From a virus, in IMG/VR virus record IMGVR_UViG_3300025853_000053, positions 1-64,000 of that record: a stretch of 64,000 nucleotides of DNA. One strand, written 5' to 3'. The translations under genes were made by a program, and so were the position numbers. Below are positions 16,539 to 25,252 of this stretch, piece by piece; the first letter of the stretch is position 1, and each line of letters starts with the position of its first letter. Under the pieces are notes generated by a model, which did not search any database, was not told where the DNA came from, and saw nothing but the letters and a program-made list of their open reading frames with translations.

Positions 16539-17618
16539 TTAAACATCATCTAGCTGGACAACGGCTAACTTAATAGATCTTTGCCCCTCGCTTTTAAGCT
16601 TATCTATTACCTCCTTGAGATCCCCAGAATTAGCAAAAACGATACAGCCAGCAGAATATGTGTTTACATTCCGTGAGGTTCCTCTTGAACTAGCTCTGTG
16701 TATATTGATGCCGAATTTCCCGGTTTCTGTGTTACCAGGGGAAAAAGTTTTAAAGTCAATTTCTCCAGGCCCATTGACAGGTTCGTAGCGGTCAACAGTA
16801 ATGTTACCGTTCTGTACAAAAGCTGGATATCCGTTGTGCTTTCCTATTTTGTAATCATAGACACCAGGTTGTACAATTGCTAACCCCTTAGGGTTAATAA
16901 TATCTTTTTTGCCGTGTGTCATATACCAGTTCCTAAACTGTTGGACCATAAACATTGGCCCGGGTACAGTGGTTGCCTTGAAAGCCCACACTTTATTATC
17001 CGACTCTGGAGACATTAGTACCAAAGCGTCAATAAAGTGGTTGTGAGATCTTTTCTTTTGGCTCAACTTATTCCTTAGGGCAACTAGTGTATATTTGTCC
17101 TTGTCGATCTTATTCCATTCTCCAGAAGATTCTAAAAATCCCTTGACCTTATTCCAAGTTAAACTATTAATTCCTCTATAGGTGTATGGAGAACTTGGCG
17201 GAAGTAAGGAAGCATTTGGTTCTATTGCTTCAAATGAGTTATCATTACTTCTAGCAATCTCTACGTTTCTTTCAACTCTTTCCCTTTCGGATCTGTTACC
17301 CCTGATATAAGATGCTATTTCATCAGATGTTTGTGGGGAATCTGAAACATTACCAGTCTCTATGTCAGTATTAGCTAATAGCCAATCCTCTAGCCCCCGT
17401 CCAACTTTAGTTGCCATTAAGAGGTCTAATCCGCTTATCTTACCTTTACCAAAAATTGTTCTCTTCTTTTGAGTTCCACCAGAATTTGTGGATTTGGAGG
17501 AAGATGAGGTTGGGGAATAAGCCTGATTAGTAGCTTGTTGTATAAACTCCCCAGCAGTTGAAGCTTCAGCCTCGTCTAATTTTTTCCTGAATTCACCAAA
17601 AGACTTTATCCTTCCCAT
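16539..17618 (-). CDS. L,D-transpeptidase-like protein with tag
   Basis: 359 residues. N-terminal MGRIKSFGEFRKKLDEAEA fits the tag with a cut after Glu16. The C-terminal part has INIHRASSRGTS followed by NTYSAGCIVFAN, i.e. the H...S-x-G-C pattern of the YkuD fold, whose Cys is the nucleophile in peptidoglycan cross-linking or cutting. A cell-wall role at entry or exit is plausible. The Ser/Thr-rich segment at about 25-50 looks like a linker. Confidence 0.8.
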   Translation of the reverse strand: MGRIKSFGEFRKKLDEAEASTAGEFIQQATNQAYSPTSSSSKSTNSGGTQKKRTIFGKGKISGLDLLMATKVGRGLEDWLLANTDIETGNVSDSPQTSDEIASYIRGNRSERERVERNVEIARSNDNSFEAIEPNASLLPPSSPYTYRGINSLTWNKVKGFLESSGEWNKIDKDKYTLVALRNKLSQKKRSHNHFIDALVLMSPESDNKVWAFKATTVPGPMFMVQQFRNWYMTHGKKDIINPKGLAIVQPGVYDYKIGKHNGYPAFVQNGNITVDRYEPVNGPGEIDFKTFSPGNTETGKFGINIHRASSRGTSRNVNTYSAGCIVFANSGDLKEVIDKLKSEGQRSIKLAVVQLDDV

Positions 17619-17636
17619 AGATTGGAAATATTTATC

Positions 17637-17645
17637 TTATATATC
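17637..17645 (-). promoter_or_regulatory. Candidate late-type promoter box (GATATATAA)
   Basis: 18 bases upstream of the ATG at 17618; the following bases GATAAATA resemble a second overlapping box. Confidence 0.55.
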
Positions 17646-17655
17646 CTATGGAGTG

Positions 17656-18000
17656 TTATTCTTTACCGCTGAAAGAATAAAAGAATACAACCAGACTATT
17701 CAATAGCACACTAACCCCGCTTGAAAGAAATCCATATGCAATGGTAGTAAGAGGATAGGATATCCAAAAATTGTGGGGCTGGGACGAAAGGTCACCCAGA
17801 GGATTATAAATAATTTCGCCGGTTGCTAAAATCCCCAGAATTATGCCAACCCAGAAACCACTACACTGCATACAGGAAAAAAGCTTATGTAATGTAGGAG
17901 CTTTAATAAGAAGGTAGACTCTTAATCGGTCAAAAATAGTTCCATTTACTAGGATGGAGGTGATTGACCAGGCAATTAGTATAAAATATAAATCTTTCAT
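17656..18000 (-). CDS. DUF1360-like membrane protein
   Basis: 114 residues with three to four hydrophobic segments. KLFSCMQCSGFWVGI carries the C-x-x-C-x-G-F-W motif that I associate with DUF1360 membrane proteins found in bacteria and phages. Function unknown. Its start overlaps the dnaJ stop by 1 base (TAATG), indicating coupled translation. Confidence 0.78.
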   Translation of the reverse strand: MKDLYFILIAWSITSILVNGTIFDRLRVYLLIKAPTLHKLFSCMQCSGFWVGIILGILATGEIIYNPLGDLSSQPHNFWISYPLTTIAYGFLSSGVSVLLNSLVVFFYSFSGKE

Positions 18001-19019
18001 TAGAAATGATCCTTGTAGTTTTCTATAAATTCTTGCTGATTGGGGGATAAATTTTTAGGTACTTTTATACCAATCTTAACCAATATATCTCCTCGGTAAG
18101 TCGAGTTAAATTCAGGAACCCCCTTACCAGCTAATCTAAAAATCTTTCCGGGTGGTGTTCCAGGTGGAATTGTAATTTTATATTCTCCTCCGGAAACTAG
18201 ATTAGGAATATGGACCTCCTTACCAAGGCATGCTTCTGGGAAAGAAAGATCTACATCACATATCAAATTATACCCATCTCTTCTGAAAAATTCGTGTTTT
18301 TTGTCATAGACATTAACAACAAGATCACCAGGGTCTGATGGGGATTTAGCATGATCTCCTTTTTGAGGAACTCTAAATGTTATACCAGTAACAGATCCCT
18401 TTGGAATCTGAATTTCAATCTGGTCTGGCTTTCTAACAACCCCTGCTCCTCCACAGGTTTTACACATTGACTTTGGAATCTTTCCTGTGCCTTCACATGC
18501 ATAACAGGTTTCATCCATTGCCATTTGGCCAAAATTGGTATTTACTATTCGTCTTTTAACACCCATTCCAGCACAGACATGGCAGGTATCAAGTTCCGAG
18601 TTATGTGCACCAGTTCCTTTACAATCAGAACATTGCATCTTCCTGTAAAGGTTAGCGTTCTTCTTAGTCCCATTGAGAACCTCTTCTAAGGTAATTTCAA
18701 CTTTTGCGTTGATGTTGTTACCTTTTTTGATAACATCACCCTCATAGAAATTACTACCTCTAAAACCCCCGAAATCACCACCAAAGGGATTTCTACCAAA
18801 ACCTCCAAAGGGATTTGGATTATCATATTTAGATTTCTTTTCGGGATTACTGAGTGTATCGTAAGCCTCAGCTATTTCTTTGAACTTTTTCTCAGATTCC
18901 GGATCACCACCTGATTTATCTGGGTGATATTTCAGGGCTAATTTTCGATAAGCCTTCTTTATCTCCTCAGGAGTAGAATTCCTATTTACTCCAAGTATAT
19001 TGTAATAATCTGGCTTCAT
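18000..19019 (-). CDS. dnaJ: DnaJ co-chaperone
   Basis: 339 residues. J domain with HPD at 32-34, Gly/Phe-rich linker at about 70-90, then four C-x-x-C-x-G-x-G zinc repeats at Cys130, 146, 172 and 186, and two substrate-binding beta domains. All features of type I DnaJ are intact. It would recruit host DnaK, perhaps for head or tail assembly or to redirect host folding. Confidence 0.96.
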   Translation of the reverse strand: MKPDYYNILGVNRNSTPEEIKKAYRKLALKYHPDKSGGDPESEKKFKEIAEAYDTLSNPEKKSKYDNPNPFGGFGRNPFGGDFGGFRGSNFYEGDVIKKGNNINAKVEITLEEVLNGTKKNANLYRKMQCSDCKGTGAHNSELDTCHVCAGMGVKRRIVNTNFGQMAMDETCYACEGTGKIPKSMCKTCGGAGVVRKPDQIEIQIPKGSVTGITFRVPQKGDHAKSPSDPGDLVVNVYDKKHEFFRRDGYNLICDVDLSFPEACLGKEVHIPNLVSGGEYKITIPPGTPPGKIFRLAGKGVPEFNSTYRGDILVKIGIKVPKNLSPNQQEFIENYKDHF

Positions 19020-19028
19020 GTATTATCC

Positions 19029-19376
19029 TTAGAAAGAGGATTTAAGCCATTCTCGAATTACCATTTCTTTCCCTCTGTCTAATGGGGGAATATCAAACCA
19101 TTTTTTCTTTAGTTGCTTCCTCAGCGAAACTATCTCACCACAAATTTCGTAGTCTTCTTCTGATTCCCAATATGAAATCATCCTGCTACAAAAATCATCT
19201 ATCTTTTCCTCGTCATCGAAAATATAAACGAAATCCTCTGGTTGTAATCTCAAAGCATTTAGAAACAAGTCCTGTACTGCTCTTTCCACATGGCACTTCA
19301 AGATAGCATATTGTGGATGATCGTCAAACGAAGATCCCCAATCAAAAAAGTGATAGCTTCCAGGTCCTATATTCAT
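19029..19376 (-). CDS. Hypothetical protein (115 aa)
   Basis: Acidic, Trp-containing, not recognised (starts MNIGPGSYHFFDWG). Sits 9 bases before dnaJ and 7 bases after the next small gene, so presumably in the same transcript. Confidence 0.55.
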   Translation of the reverse strand: MNIGPGSYHFFDWGSSFDDHPQYAILKCHVERAVQDLFLNALRLQPEDFVYIFDDEEKIDDFCSRMISYWESEEDYEICGEIVSLRKQLKKKWFDIPPLDRGKEMVIREWLKSSF

Positions 19377-19383
19377 TGGTTTG

Positions 19384-19635
19384 TTATGAGTCTAAAAATC
19401 TATATATCTCTATATAAACCTTTTGGTCGACTAAATCGCTAAAATTAACTTTAAGTTTATCCAAAACGAGATCTACCTTATCCTTACCAAAGTTTGAATA
19501 TAATACATCCCTTTTTATTTGCATTTCCATTTCATCGTCCCTTTTATATCTTACGGGAGAATCTTTTAGGTTAAGAATCGTTTTTTCAAATTCTTCAAAT
19601 TTTTTTAGATCTTCTTTTGTTAACTCTTCAGGCAT
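19384..19635 (-). CDS. Hypothetical protein (83 aa)
   Basis: Charged helical protein beginning MPEELTKEDLKKFEEF. Overlaps the end of the UV endonuclease gene by 16 bases. No family recognised. Confidence 0.55.
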   Translation of the reverse strand: MPEELTKEDLKKFEEFEKTILNLKDSPVRYKRDDEMEMQIKRDVLYSNFGKDKVDLVLDKLKVNFSDLVDQKVYIEIYRFLDS

Positions 19636-20567
19636 AGGATTTGTTCGATATTATTGTGGTAATCTAAAAGGGCTTTATCTTTCTGTTTTACCTCCAATTC
19701 TATATCAAATTCAAATCCATATGTTTCGATCTTTTCGTGTATCCAGTCTGAGTGTGCTAGTTCCTTAGCAGAGGCATCTTCAAACAGTGCTCTGGATTCT
19801 GAAAAGTGAGCTAAAGGGGTTATTCCATCTGGCCATGTATCTATACAAACCTTAAGTGATTGCTTTTCAGAAAGTCCTTGTGGTGGATTACAACGATTAT
19901 GCAGGTAATCGAATGTTATTGGGATACCTATCTGATCATGTACCATATTTTTCAAATCGACTGAGGTGTACTGGGAAGTCTTGTCATCAACCTCAACAAC
20001 CAGTCTTGACTTGACAGATTCAGGGAGCAGATTAAAGTTCTCACAGAATCTTTTTGCAGCTTCCGGTTTCGTGGGTTGTGTTGTATTAACATGTATGTTA
20101 ATCGGATAATAGTGGTTCCTAGGTAAACCCATCAGATCCATAATTTCGCCGTGCTGCCTAAGCTCCTTAATTGCGTTTTCAACAACGTCATTTCTCAGCG
20201 AAGCTAAAACAGAATATGGTGAAGGATGGAAGGTGATTCTTTGTCCGGTTGATAAAGCTACTTCTCCTGCTTCTTTAAGGGAAGCTTTTATATCACTTAT
20301 ATGTGGCAGATCATCAAGCTCATATTCTGAACACCAAGGAAACATGTCGGAACTCATCCTATACATAAGGATTTCATTTTCATGATTCCATTCAAGAATT
20401 CTCTTAAGATCCTTCACGTTTTGCAAAGAAAGTTCAGAAGCATACTCGATGCCCTTTGTTAAAAAGGTCTTTTTGGTCATAGACCTATTTGTTGTAATTC
20501 TATCCTTCTTTTTGACTCCATCGTTTAGAGAAAGATTGATACAACAATATCCGAATTTCCTTTGCAT
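19620..20567 (-). CDS. uvsE: UV damage endonuclease (UvsE/UVDE-like)
   Basis: 315 residues from the ATG at 20567 (MQRKFGYCCINLSL), which matches the usual UVDE start; an upstream in-frame extension into the topoisomerase gene is less likely. The TIM-barrel landmarks are present: RMSSDMFPW, RITFHPSPY, INIHVNTT, LVVEVDDK and IPITFDYLHNR, supplying His, Glu and Asp metal ligands. The enzyme nicks 5' to UV photoproducts and fits a phage exposed to sunlight. Confidence 0.92.
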   Translation of the reverse strand: MQRKFGYCCINLSLNDGVKKKDRITTNRSMTKKTFLTKGIEYASELSLQNVKDLKRILEWNHENEILMYRMSSDMFPWCSEYELDDLPHISDIKASLKEAGEVALSTGQRITFHPSPYSVLASLRNDVVENAIKELRQHGEIMDLMGLPRNHYYPINIHVNTTQPTKPEAAKRFCENFNLLPESVKSRLVVEVDDKTSQYTSVDLKNMVHDQIGIPITFDYLHNRCNPPQGLSEKQSLKVCIDTWPDGITPLAHFSESRALFEDASAKELAHSDWIHEKIETYGFEFDIELEVKQKDKALLDYHNNIEQILCLKS

Positions 20568-20607
20568 AGGGTAATTATAATGCTTTATCCGTTTGATAAA
20601 AAATGAA

Positions 20608-22386
20608 TCAGGAAAAATTTGATAACCAAACCTTTCTAGCATCAGAAGATTTACCAAAAGCCATCTCAAGCATAGAATTGGATTTCCGGTCCTTTACAAT
20701 CTTTGTAATTTTTTTATTCTTCATTACATAGTCCCAATCATCGAGGGAAAGAGAGCCTAACCCCTTTAAATATCGAACATTTGAAATTCTTTTACCCTGG
20801 CTCTTTGTTTTGAATTCATCCAGTGAATAGTAATAGGTTTTGCTCCTATCACCAACTGAAACCAGAGGGGTTTCTAAAAAGCTTAATCTTTTATTTTCCA
20901 CAATCCATGGGAACCATTTGAAGAAAAGATTAATTAAAAGGGAAGTAATGTGAGCACCGTCAGGATCTTGGTCGGTAGCAATAACTATATTATCATAGGG
21001 ACAAGACAGATCCGGTCTTTCGGGCTCCAAGTTTAGTATTTGCATCAACTCCAGGATCTCTTTGTTGTCAGCAAGATCAGATAAGCTCCTTGCATTTTTT
21101 ATTTTACCCTTGAGAGCATAAACACCATCTCTATTTGGATTTCTTTTTTGCAAAATCGATCCCATTGCACTTAACCCTTCAACTATAAAAAGGTTCTCTG
21201 CATTTCTTGAGGTTGGTGGAAAATATTTGTTGGAAAATTTTACCCTAGTATTCTTTTTCTCTTTCCGTATTCTTTTAAGACTTGCATCTCTTTTTCTTGC
21301 CTCAACCTCTTTCCTAATTTTCTTAAAAAGGGGTGTGCTGTAAAATTTCTTCAGCGAAGAGGAAAAAGTGTTTACAATTATGTTCTCTATATCTTCTCTC
21401 CTGGTGACAAATTTGGTCTTATTCTGATCACCGAATTTTACCAAAGCTGGGGGTAAGTTAATTATTAGACAAAAGTCATAAAAGTGGTGCGCAAGGGAAT
21501 CGTCTAAAGCATTATTAATTTGATCTGCTATTATCTTCTGGTGAATTCCAGTACATATAGCAGAGTTTACGAATGAAAAAGATCCGGAGTTAGGTGTTTT
21601 TTCCCAAATTAGAAGCTCTCCTATTTTTGTTTTATATGAAAGCTGCTTAAATACTGACGTGTCAACCGGAATTGTCTTTCCATCCCAGATGAAATTCAAT
21701 TTAATATCCTTCGTATTTGATTCAGTCTCAAGTACCCTTTTCTTTAACAATAGTTGGGAGAGAAGGACATCCTTGTTCCATTTACACTTATCAAAAATAT
21801 TGGGAAGGGGTGTGAAGCTTACTGTTGTTCCCAATTTATTTCTTCCTTTCTTTAAGATTTTGGGTTTTTGTGCCTTAAAGTTTTTCCACTCCTGATAATA
21901 GTATTCCTTTGCATTAGTGGTCTCAATGGAAAAAAAGCTGGACATAGCATTCACAAGGCTTACCCCCATCCCGTTTGTCCCAATTAGGGTTTCAGAGACG
22001 TTTTCGTTATCAAAATTTGATCCCGCTCTTAACATCGAAACCGCAGTTGCAATATTTGTTAAGCCACTTTTTTTATTAATTGAGGATCCATTTGTAAATC
22101 CCTCACCAGTGTCTGTAATTTTAATTGTGTTGGTTTTGGAATCCACCTCAATTGTAATAGATCCCATGTTCTTTTTCATTCTTTTAGCTTCATCAACACA
22201 ATTGGAAAAAACCTCATCAAACAGCTTATACATTCCAACTGAAAGAGAATATCCCACTGAATCTATCCTATCACTTTTGACCGCGGGGACTACCTCCTCA
22301 CTTAACTTAACAGAGCCAACATAAATAGTAGGCCTTTTTAAAATGTGTTCAAAATCGGTTAATACCTGTATATCTTTTGTAGCCAT
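20608..22386 (-). CDS. 39: Type II topoisomerase, GyrB-like subunit (gp39/gp60 type)
   Basis: 592 residues. GHKL ATPase: NCVDEAKR, ITDTGEGFTNGS and IGTNGMGVSLVN; TOPRIM: LFIVEGLSAMGS and ATDQDPDGAHITSL. In T4 this protein is split between genes 39 and 60; here it is one reading frame. With the gp52-like subunit it forms the phage topoisomerase. Box GACATATAA lies 19 bases before the ATG. Confidence 0.95.
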   Translation of the reverse strand: MATKDIQVLTDFEHILKRPTIYVGSVKLSEEVVPAVKSDRIDSVGYSLSVGMYKLFDEVFSNCVDEAKRMKKNMGSITIEVDSKTNTIKITDTGEGFTNGSSINKKSGLTNIATAVSMLRAGSNFDNENVSETLIGTNGMGVSLVNAMSSFFSIETTNAKEYYYQEWKNFKAQKPKILKKGRNKLGTTVSFTPLPNIFDKCKWNKDVLLSQLLLKKRVLETESNTKDIKLNFIWDGKTIPVDTSVFKQLSYKTKIGELLIWEKTPNSGSFSFVNSAICTGIHQKIIADQINNALDDSLAHHFYDFCLIINLPPALVKFGDQNKTKFVTRREDIENIIVNTFSSSLKKFYSTPLFKKIRKEVEARKRDASLKRIRKEKKNTRVKFSNKYFPPTSRNAENLFIVEGLSAMGSILQKRNPNRDGVYALKGKIKNARSLSDLADNKEILELMQILNLEPERPDLSCPYDNIVIATDQDPDGAHITSLLINLFFKWFPWIVENKRLSFLETPLVSVGDRSKTYYYSLDEFKTKSQGKRISNVRYLKGLGSLSLDDWDYVMKNKKITKIVKDRKSNSMLEMAFGKSSDARKVWLSNFS

Positions 22387-22405
22387 TAGCTATAATTGTT
22401 TGAGT

Positions 22406-22414
22406 TTATATGTC
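22406..22414 (-). promoter_or_regulatory. Candidate promoter box, one-base variant
   Basis: GACATATAA, 19 bases before the topoisomerase ATG at 22386. Weaker match than most. Confidence 0.35.
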
Positions 22415-22435
22415 AAGCGCTTGATTTAATTTCAC

Positions 22436-22460
22436 AAAAAAAGCGGGAAGACCCGCTTTT
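22436..22460 (-). terminator. Intrinsic terminator
   Basis: AAAGCGGG and CCCGCTTT pair round AAGA/TCTT, followed on the minus strand by a T run. Ends the transcript of the tagged gene at 22482-23012. Confidence 0.85.
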
Positions 22461-22481
22461 GTAAAAGTTTATTCATGATGA

Positions 22482-23012
22482 TTACTCACCTGCTGGCTCA
22501 AAATAGATCTCCTCAATCTTGATTGGTAAAATCTTCGCCTCGTATCCCTTATCCTTAAGAGAAACTGGGATTCCTATAACATAATCCTTGCCCTCAATTG
22601 TTTCTACTCGATCAACAATGAATTCAGAATCAAAGAAAATTGTTCTTTTATCACCAAATCTGTTTAGATCAAAATCAAACTCTTCAGCATCTACATCTTT
22701 ATCAATAGATTTTCCGATAGTAGATTTATATTGTCTTGCAAGTCTTTCCCTTTCTTGGTTAATTATATCCTTTACGTAGTCTGGTGCCCCTTTACCCTGT
22801 GTGGGTACTTCTGCAATTGCTGTGATAGATTCAATCTGACCAGCCTCTTTTTGAGCCAAAAGGTCTCTTAATGTAGGGATTACCTCAGAATATTTAAGCT
22901 CCATTTCAGGCCTAACGTTTACGTTTTTTCTGAACTTGGACTCGTCATAAACAGGAGTTACTCCTTCGTAAATAGAATTAGCAAAATCCTCATATAGTTT
23001 TAAATTGTTCAT
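22482..23012 (-). CDS. Tagged internal-protein candidate (176 aa)
   Basis: Begins MNNLKLYEDFANSIYEGVT: L-Y-x-x-F then Glu16-Gly17, fitting the tag. The rest is acidic and soluble and I do not recognise a domain. Own promoter-like box 18 bases upstream and terminator 20 bases downstream. Confidence 0.65.
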   Translation of the reverse strand: MNNLKLYEDFANSIYEGVTPVYDESKFRKNVNVRPEMELKYSEVIPTLRDLLAQKEAGQIESITAIAEVPTQGKGAPDYVKDIINQERERLARQYKSTIGKSIDKDVDAEEFDFDLNRFGDKRTIFFDSEFIVDRVETIEGKDYVIGIPVSLKDKGYEAKILPIKIEEIYFEPAGE

Positions 23013-23030
23013 CTCGAAAAATTTGTTTTT

Positions 23031-23039
23031 TTATATATC
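23031..23039 (-). promoter_or_regulatory. Candidate late-type promoter box (GATATATAA)
   Basis: 18 bases before the ATG at 23012, followed by a run of A on the minus strand. Confidence 0.55.
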
Positions 23040-23312
23040 TTCAAGGGTTGGGTGTTTAGTAATCTTTACCTTTAATGTACCACTGCCCTTAATTATTCTA
23101 TGCCAGGTACCAGCTTTAATAGATATTTCACCATTACATTTAATTGGAAGCTGGTTATCAAACTGAAACATCCAATCATTGGGTTCAAAAAATTGTATAG
23201 TTCTGTCCTCCCAATCCTGATGCCACTTTAATTCAACCGGATCTATCCCAGAGTCAAAGCATCGGATATACTCTGTGCTTGAAATCTTTTCCTCTGAAAA
23301 TGGCCTTACCAA
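23031..23312 (-). CDS. Small cupin-like protein
   Basis: 93 residues. The C-terminal part, SIKAGTWHRIIKGSGTLKVK, has the look of a small cupin strand (A-G-T-x-H-R). No ATG is available; a TTG at 23312 overlaps the stop of the upstream gene, which suggests reinitiation. Substrate unknown; the call is tentative. Confidence 0.5.
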   Translation of the reverse strand: MVRPFSEEKISSTEYIRCFDSGIDPVELKWHQDWEDRTIQFFEPNDWMFQFDNQLPIKCNGEISIKAGTWHRIIKGSGTLKVKITKHPTLEDI

Positions 23313-23863
23313 GGGTTAGAAGATTTAAGTCCCAAAAGTTTGTGATATCTATGAACATTACAAGACCAATATCTCGGTTTCCATTTTGGCCCAGGTTCAG
23401 TACAGCGGTGTCTTGCTCTAAATGACTTTGAAGCTTTTTTATCATCGTTTTTTATCCTTTGGCCAGGTTGTCCAAATCTTACCTTTACAACTCTTCCCTC
23501 ACCGTTTTTTGTGTAAACTGCAAATTTTCGAGTTTCCCCTGGAGTTCTAAAAGGCTTATTTAACTTTACCTTTCTTCCTTGGTACTCTTCCTCATTGATC
23601 TCAAATGGAACATCAAGAATAACCTCTTGACCCCTATAATTAGCTTTCTCACCAGCATCTGTGCTGATGAGGAAAACATCATCAAGTCCAAGATCAATCT
23701 CTTCGTTCAACCAAAGTATCCTAGATTCGTTTATTAGATCCAGCCAAGAATCTGATTCAATCCGGTAAACGCTTTCCATTAAGGAAAGGCCTTCGTCTAA
23801 ATGGTACTTAAGAGACTCGCTTATATTGTGGGATGTGTATGATGTAAAGCTCCTTAATTTCAT
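23306..23863 (-). CDS. Tag-like N-terminus, C-terminal RHxC/YWSC phage domain
   Basis: 185 residues starting MKLRSFTSYTSHN, a loose version of the tag, with LDEG at 22-25 as a possible cut site. The C-terminal part KSFRARHRCTEP...PRYWSC resembles a motif I recall in many large-phage proteins tied to head assembly or prohead proteases, possibly DUF5872-type. Two Cys and two His could bind zinc. The promoter-like box ends only 3 bases before the ATG, much closer than elsewhere. Confidence 0.65.
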   Translation of the reverse strand: MKLRSFTSYTSHNISESLKYHLDEGLSLMESVYRIESDSWLDLINESRILWLNEEIDLGLDDVFLISTDAGEKANYRGQEVILDVPFEINEEEYQGRKVKLNKPFRTPGETRKFAVYTKNGEGRVVKVRFGQPGQRIKNDDKKASKSFRARHRCTEPGPKWKPRYWSCNVHRYHKLLGLKSSNPW

Positions 23864-23866
23864 ACT

Positions 23867-23875
23867 TTATATATC
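23867..23875 (-). promoter_or_regulatory. GATATATAA box unusually close to a start
   Basis: Same box as elsewhere but 3 bases from the ATG at 23863 rather than 16-20. Either the message is nearly leaderless or the true start is not this ATG. Confidence 0.4.
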
Positions 23876-23909
23876 GATTAGGTATCGAATAAGGTAGAAA
23901 TTATAGGGT

Positions 23910-25196
23910 TTATTGAGCAACCGCCTCCTTAGAATTCATCACCTCAGCTTTCTTTGCAGCTGCTTGTCTATAATGGTCTAAGTTTTTAAGCATCCTTTCT
24001 TTCTCGTTAGGAGGCAAATGATTGAAGAAATCCATACGAACTACAGCATCCATCTTTTCGAAGGCCAATTCAGGATTACCTGTATGGAAAGCCGCTAGGG
24101 CATACTCATCTAAAAGTCTCCATTGCCAAACCTCAGGCTCAACAAAAAGAATATCTGAGGTCCCAGGGTTTTTTACAGCCATATTTCCATAGGTAAATGA
24201 AAGTACCCACCTACCTCTTTCCCTTAGCTTTCTCATGCAATGGAAAACTGCTTCAAGTCTTTCCGGTCTATATTCCCAAGCTCTAGAGTAAGCTTGGATT
24301 ACCTCATCTGGATGTCTTCCTAATTGTTCCTTGATTTTACCAATCATATACATTGAGTAGTATACTTCTTCCTCCCATCCACCAGCTTCGATTCTTCTCT
24401 CATAAGCTTCGATAGCTTTGACCTTTTGGTTAGAATCTCTATAGCTTTGGGCAAGATAGAACATATACCGTGTGTTTGCAGGCTCATCTTCTAATGCTTT
24501 CTCTAGAATTTCTGCATCTTTAGCATATTTCTCCTCAAGTGTATTTGCTCTCTTTAGTGGACTAATGTCAGCATTAACGAAACATTTATCTGCAGGTATT
24601 TGGTACTGGACTAGAGGTTCCTTTCCAGGTAAATCTAAATACTCGTGTAGTACACCTTTGTATACCCAATCCTGATCGGACCTGACTATTTGTGCCCTAT
24701 GGTACTGGAGGTTATTTAGCTTATATAGTATTTGGAAACAATCAACTTTTTCTTTTGGCAAATTGCTAAATGGATTAACGCTAGGATTTGCTACCTGGAA
24801 TGTATCATCAGCATCAATAATCCACCTGTAATCACATTTTCCTTTTGCAAGCTCAAGACTTTCTGTACGATTGACCTCAAAGTTTACCCATGGTCTTTCG
24901 TGGACTTCCCCATCGATACCAAGGTCTTTCATGGTAGAATTAATTTCTTCGATAGTATTATCAGAAGAACCTGTATCAACTATAACGTAGTATGAAATGT
25001 AAGGAGCAACCTGTGTAAGACATCTTCTAATTGTATCCCCTTCATCCTTTACAATCATAACAAGACAGAGAGATATATCCTGCTTAGTTAAATCTAGAGA
25101 CATCTGTGCAGCATCTTGACTGCTTAGGGTATTGATTTTTTGTGGTTTTTTAGAAGAAGTGTTTTTAACCTTTTTCTTTTTGCTCTTTGAAGCCAT
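23910..25196 (-). CDS. Family 2 glycosyltransferase with TPR-like region
   Basis: 428 residues. After a Lys/Ser-rich start, CLVMIVKDEGDTIRRC and YYVIVDTGSSDNTIEEI are the GT2 nucleotide-binding motifs and IDADDTF the metal-binding DxD. Residues about 230-400 hold helical repeats (FYLAQSYRDSNQKVKAIEAY) like TPRs. Likely glycosylates a protein or surface polymer. An exact T4-type TATAAATA box lies 23 bases upstream. Confidence 0.88.
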   Translation of the reverse strand: MASKSKKKKVKNTSSKKPQKINTLSSQDAAQMSLDLTKQDISLCLVMIVKDEGDTIRRCLTQVAPYISYYVIVDTGSSDNTIEEINSTMKDLGIDGEVHERPWVNFEVNRTESLELAKGKCDYRWIIDADDTFQVANPSVNPFSNLPKEKVDCFQILYKLNNLQYHRAQIVRSDQDWVYKGVLHEYLDLPGKEPLVQYQIPADKCFVNADISPLKRANTLEEKYAKDAEILEKALEDEPANTRYMFYLAQSYRDSNQKVKAIEAYERRIEAGGWEEEVYYSMYMIGKIKEQLGRHPDEVIQAYSRAWEYRPERLEAVFHCMRKLRERGRWVLSFTYGNMAVKNPGTSDILFVEPEVWQWRLLDEYALAAFHTGNPELAFEKMDAVVRMDFFNHLPPNEKERMLKNLDHYRQAAAKKAEVMNSKEAVAQ

Positions 25197-25219
25197 AGAA
25201 ACTAAATAATTGTCGTTTC

Positions 25220-25227
25220 TATTTATA
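25220..25227 (-). promoter_or_regulatory. TATAAATA, T4-type late promoter box
   Basis: Exact match to the T4 late -10 consensus, 23 bases before the ATG at 25196. Confidence 0.55.
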
Positions 25228-25252
25228 CCCCAAATGTTAGAAAAATTTCACC

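Noticed and set aside
20568-20669. N-terminal extension of the UV endonuclease
   Set aside because: It lies inside the topoisomerase gene and is absent from the usual family start; MQRKFGYCC fits better.
21917-22324. Plus-strand frame of 135 codons within the topoisomerase region
   Set aside because: Antisense shadow of the GHKL ATPase domain; composition follows the minus-strand gene.
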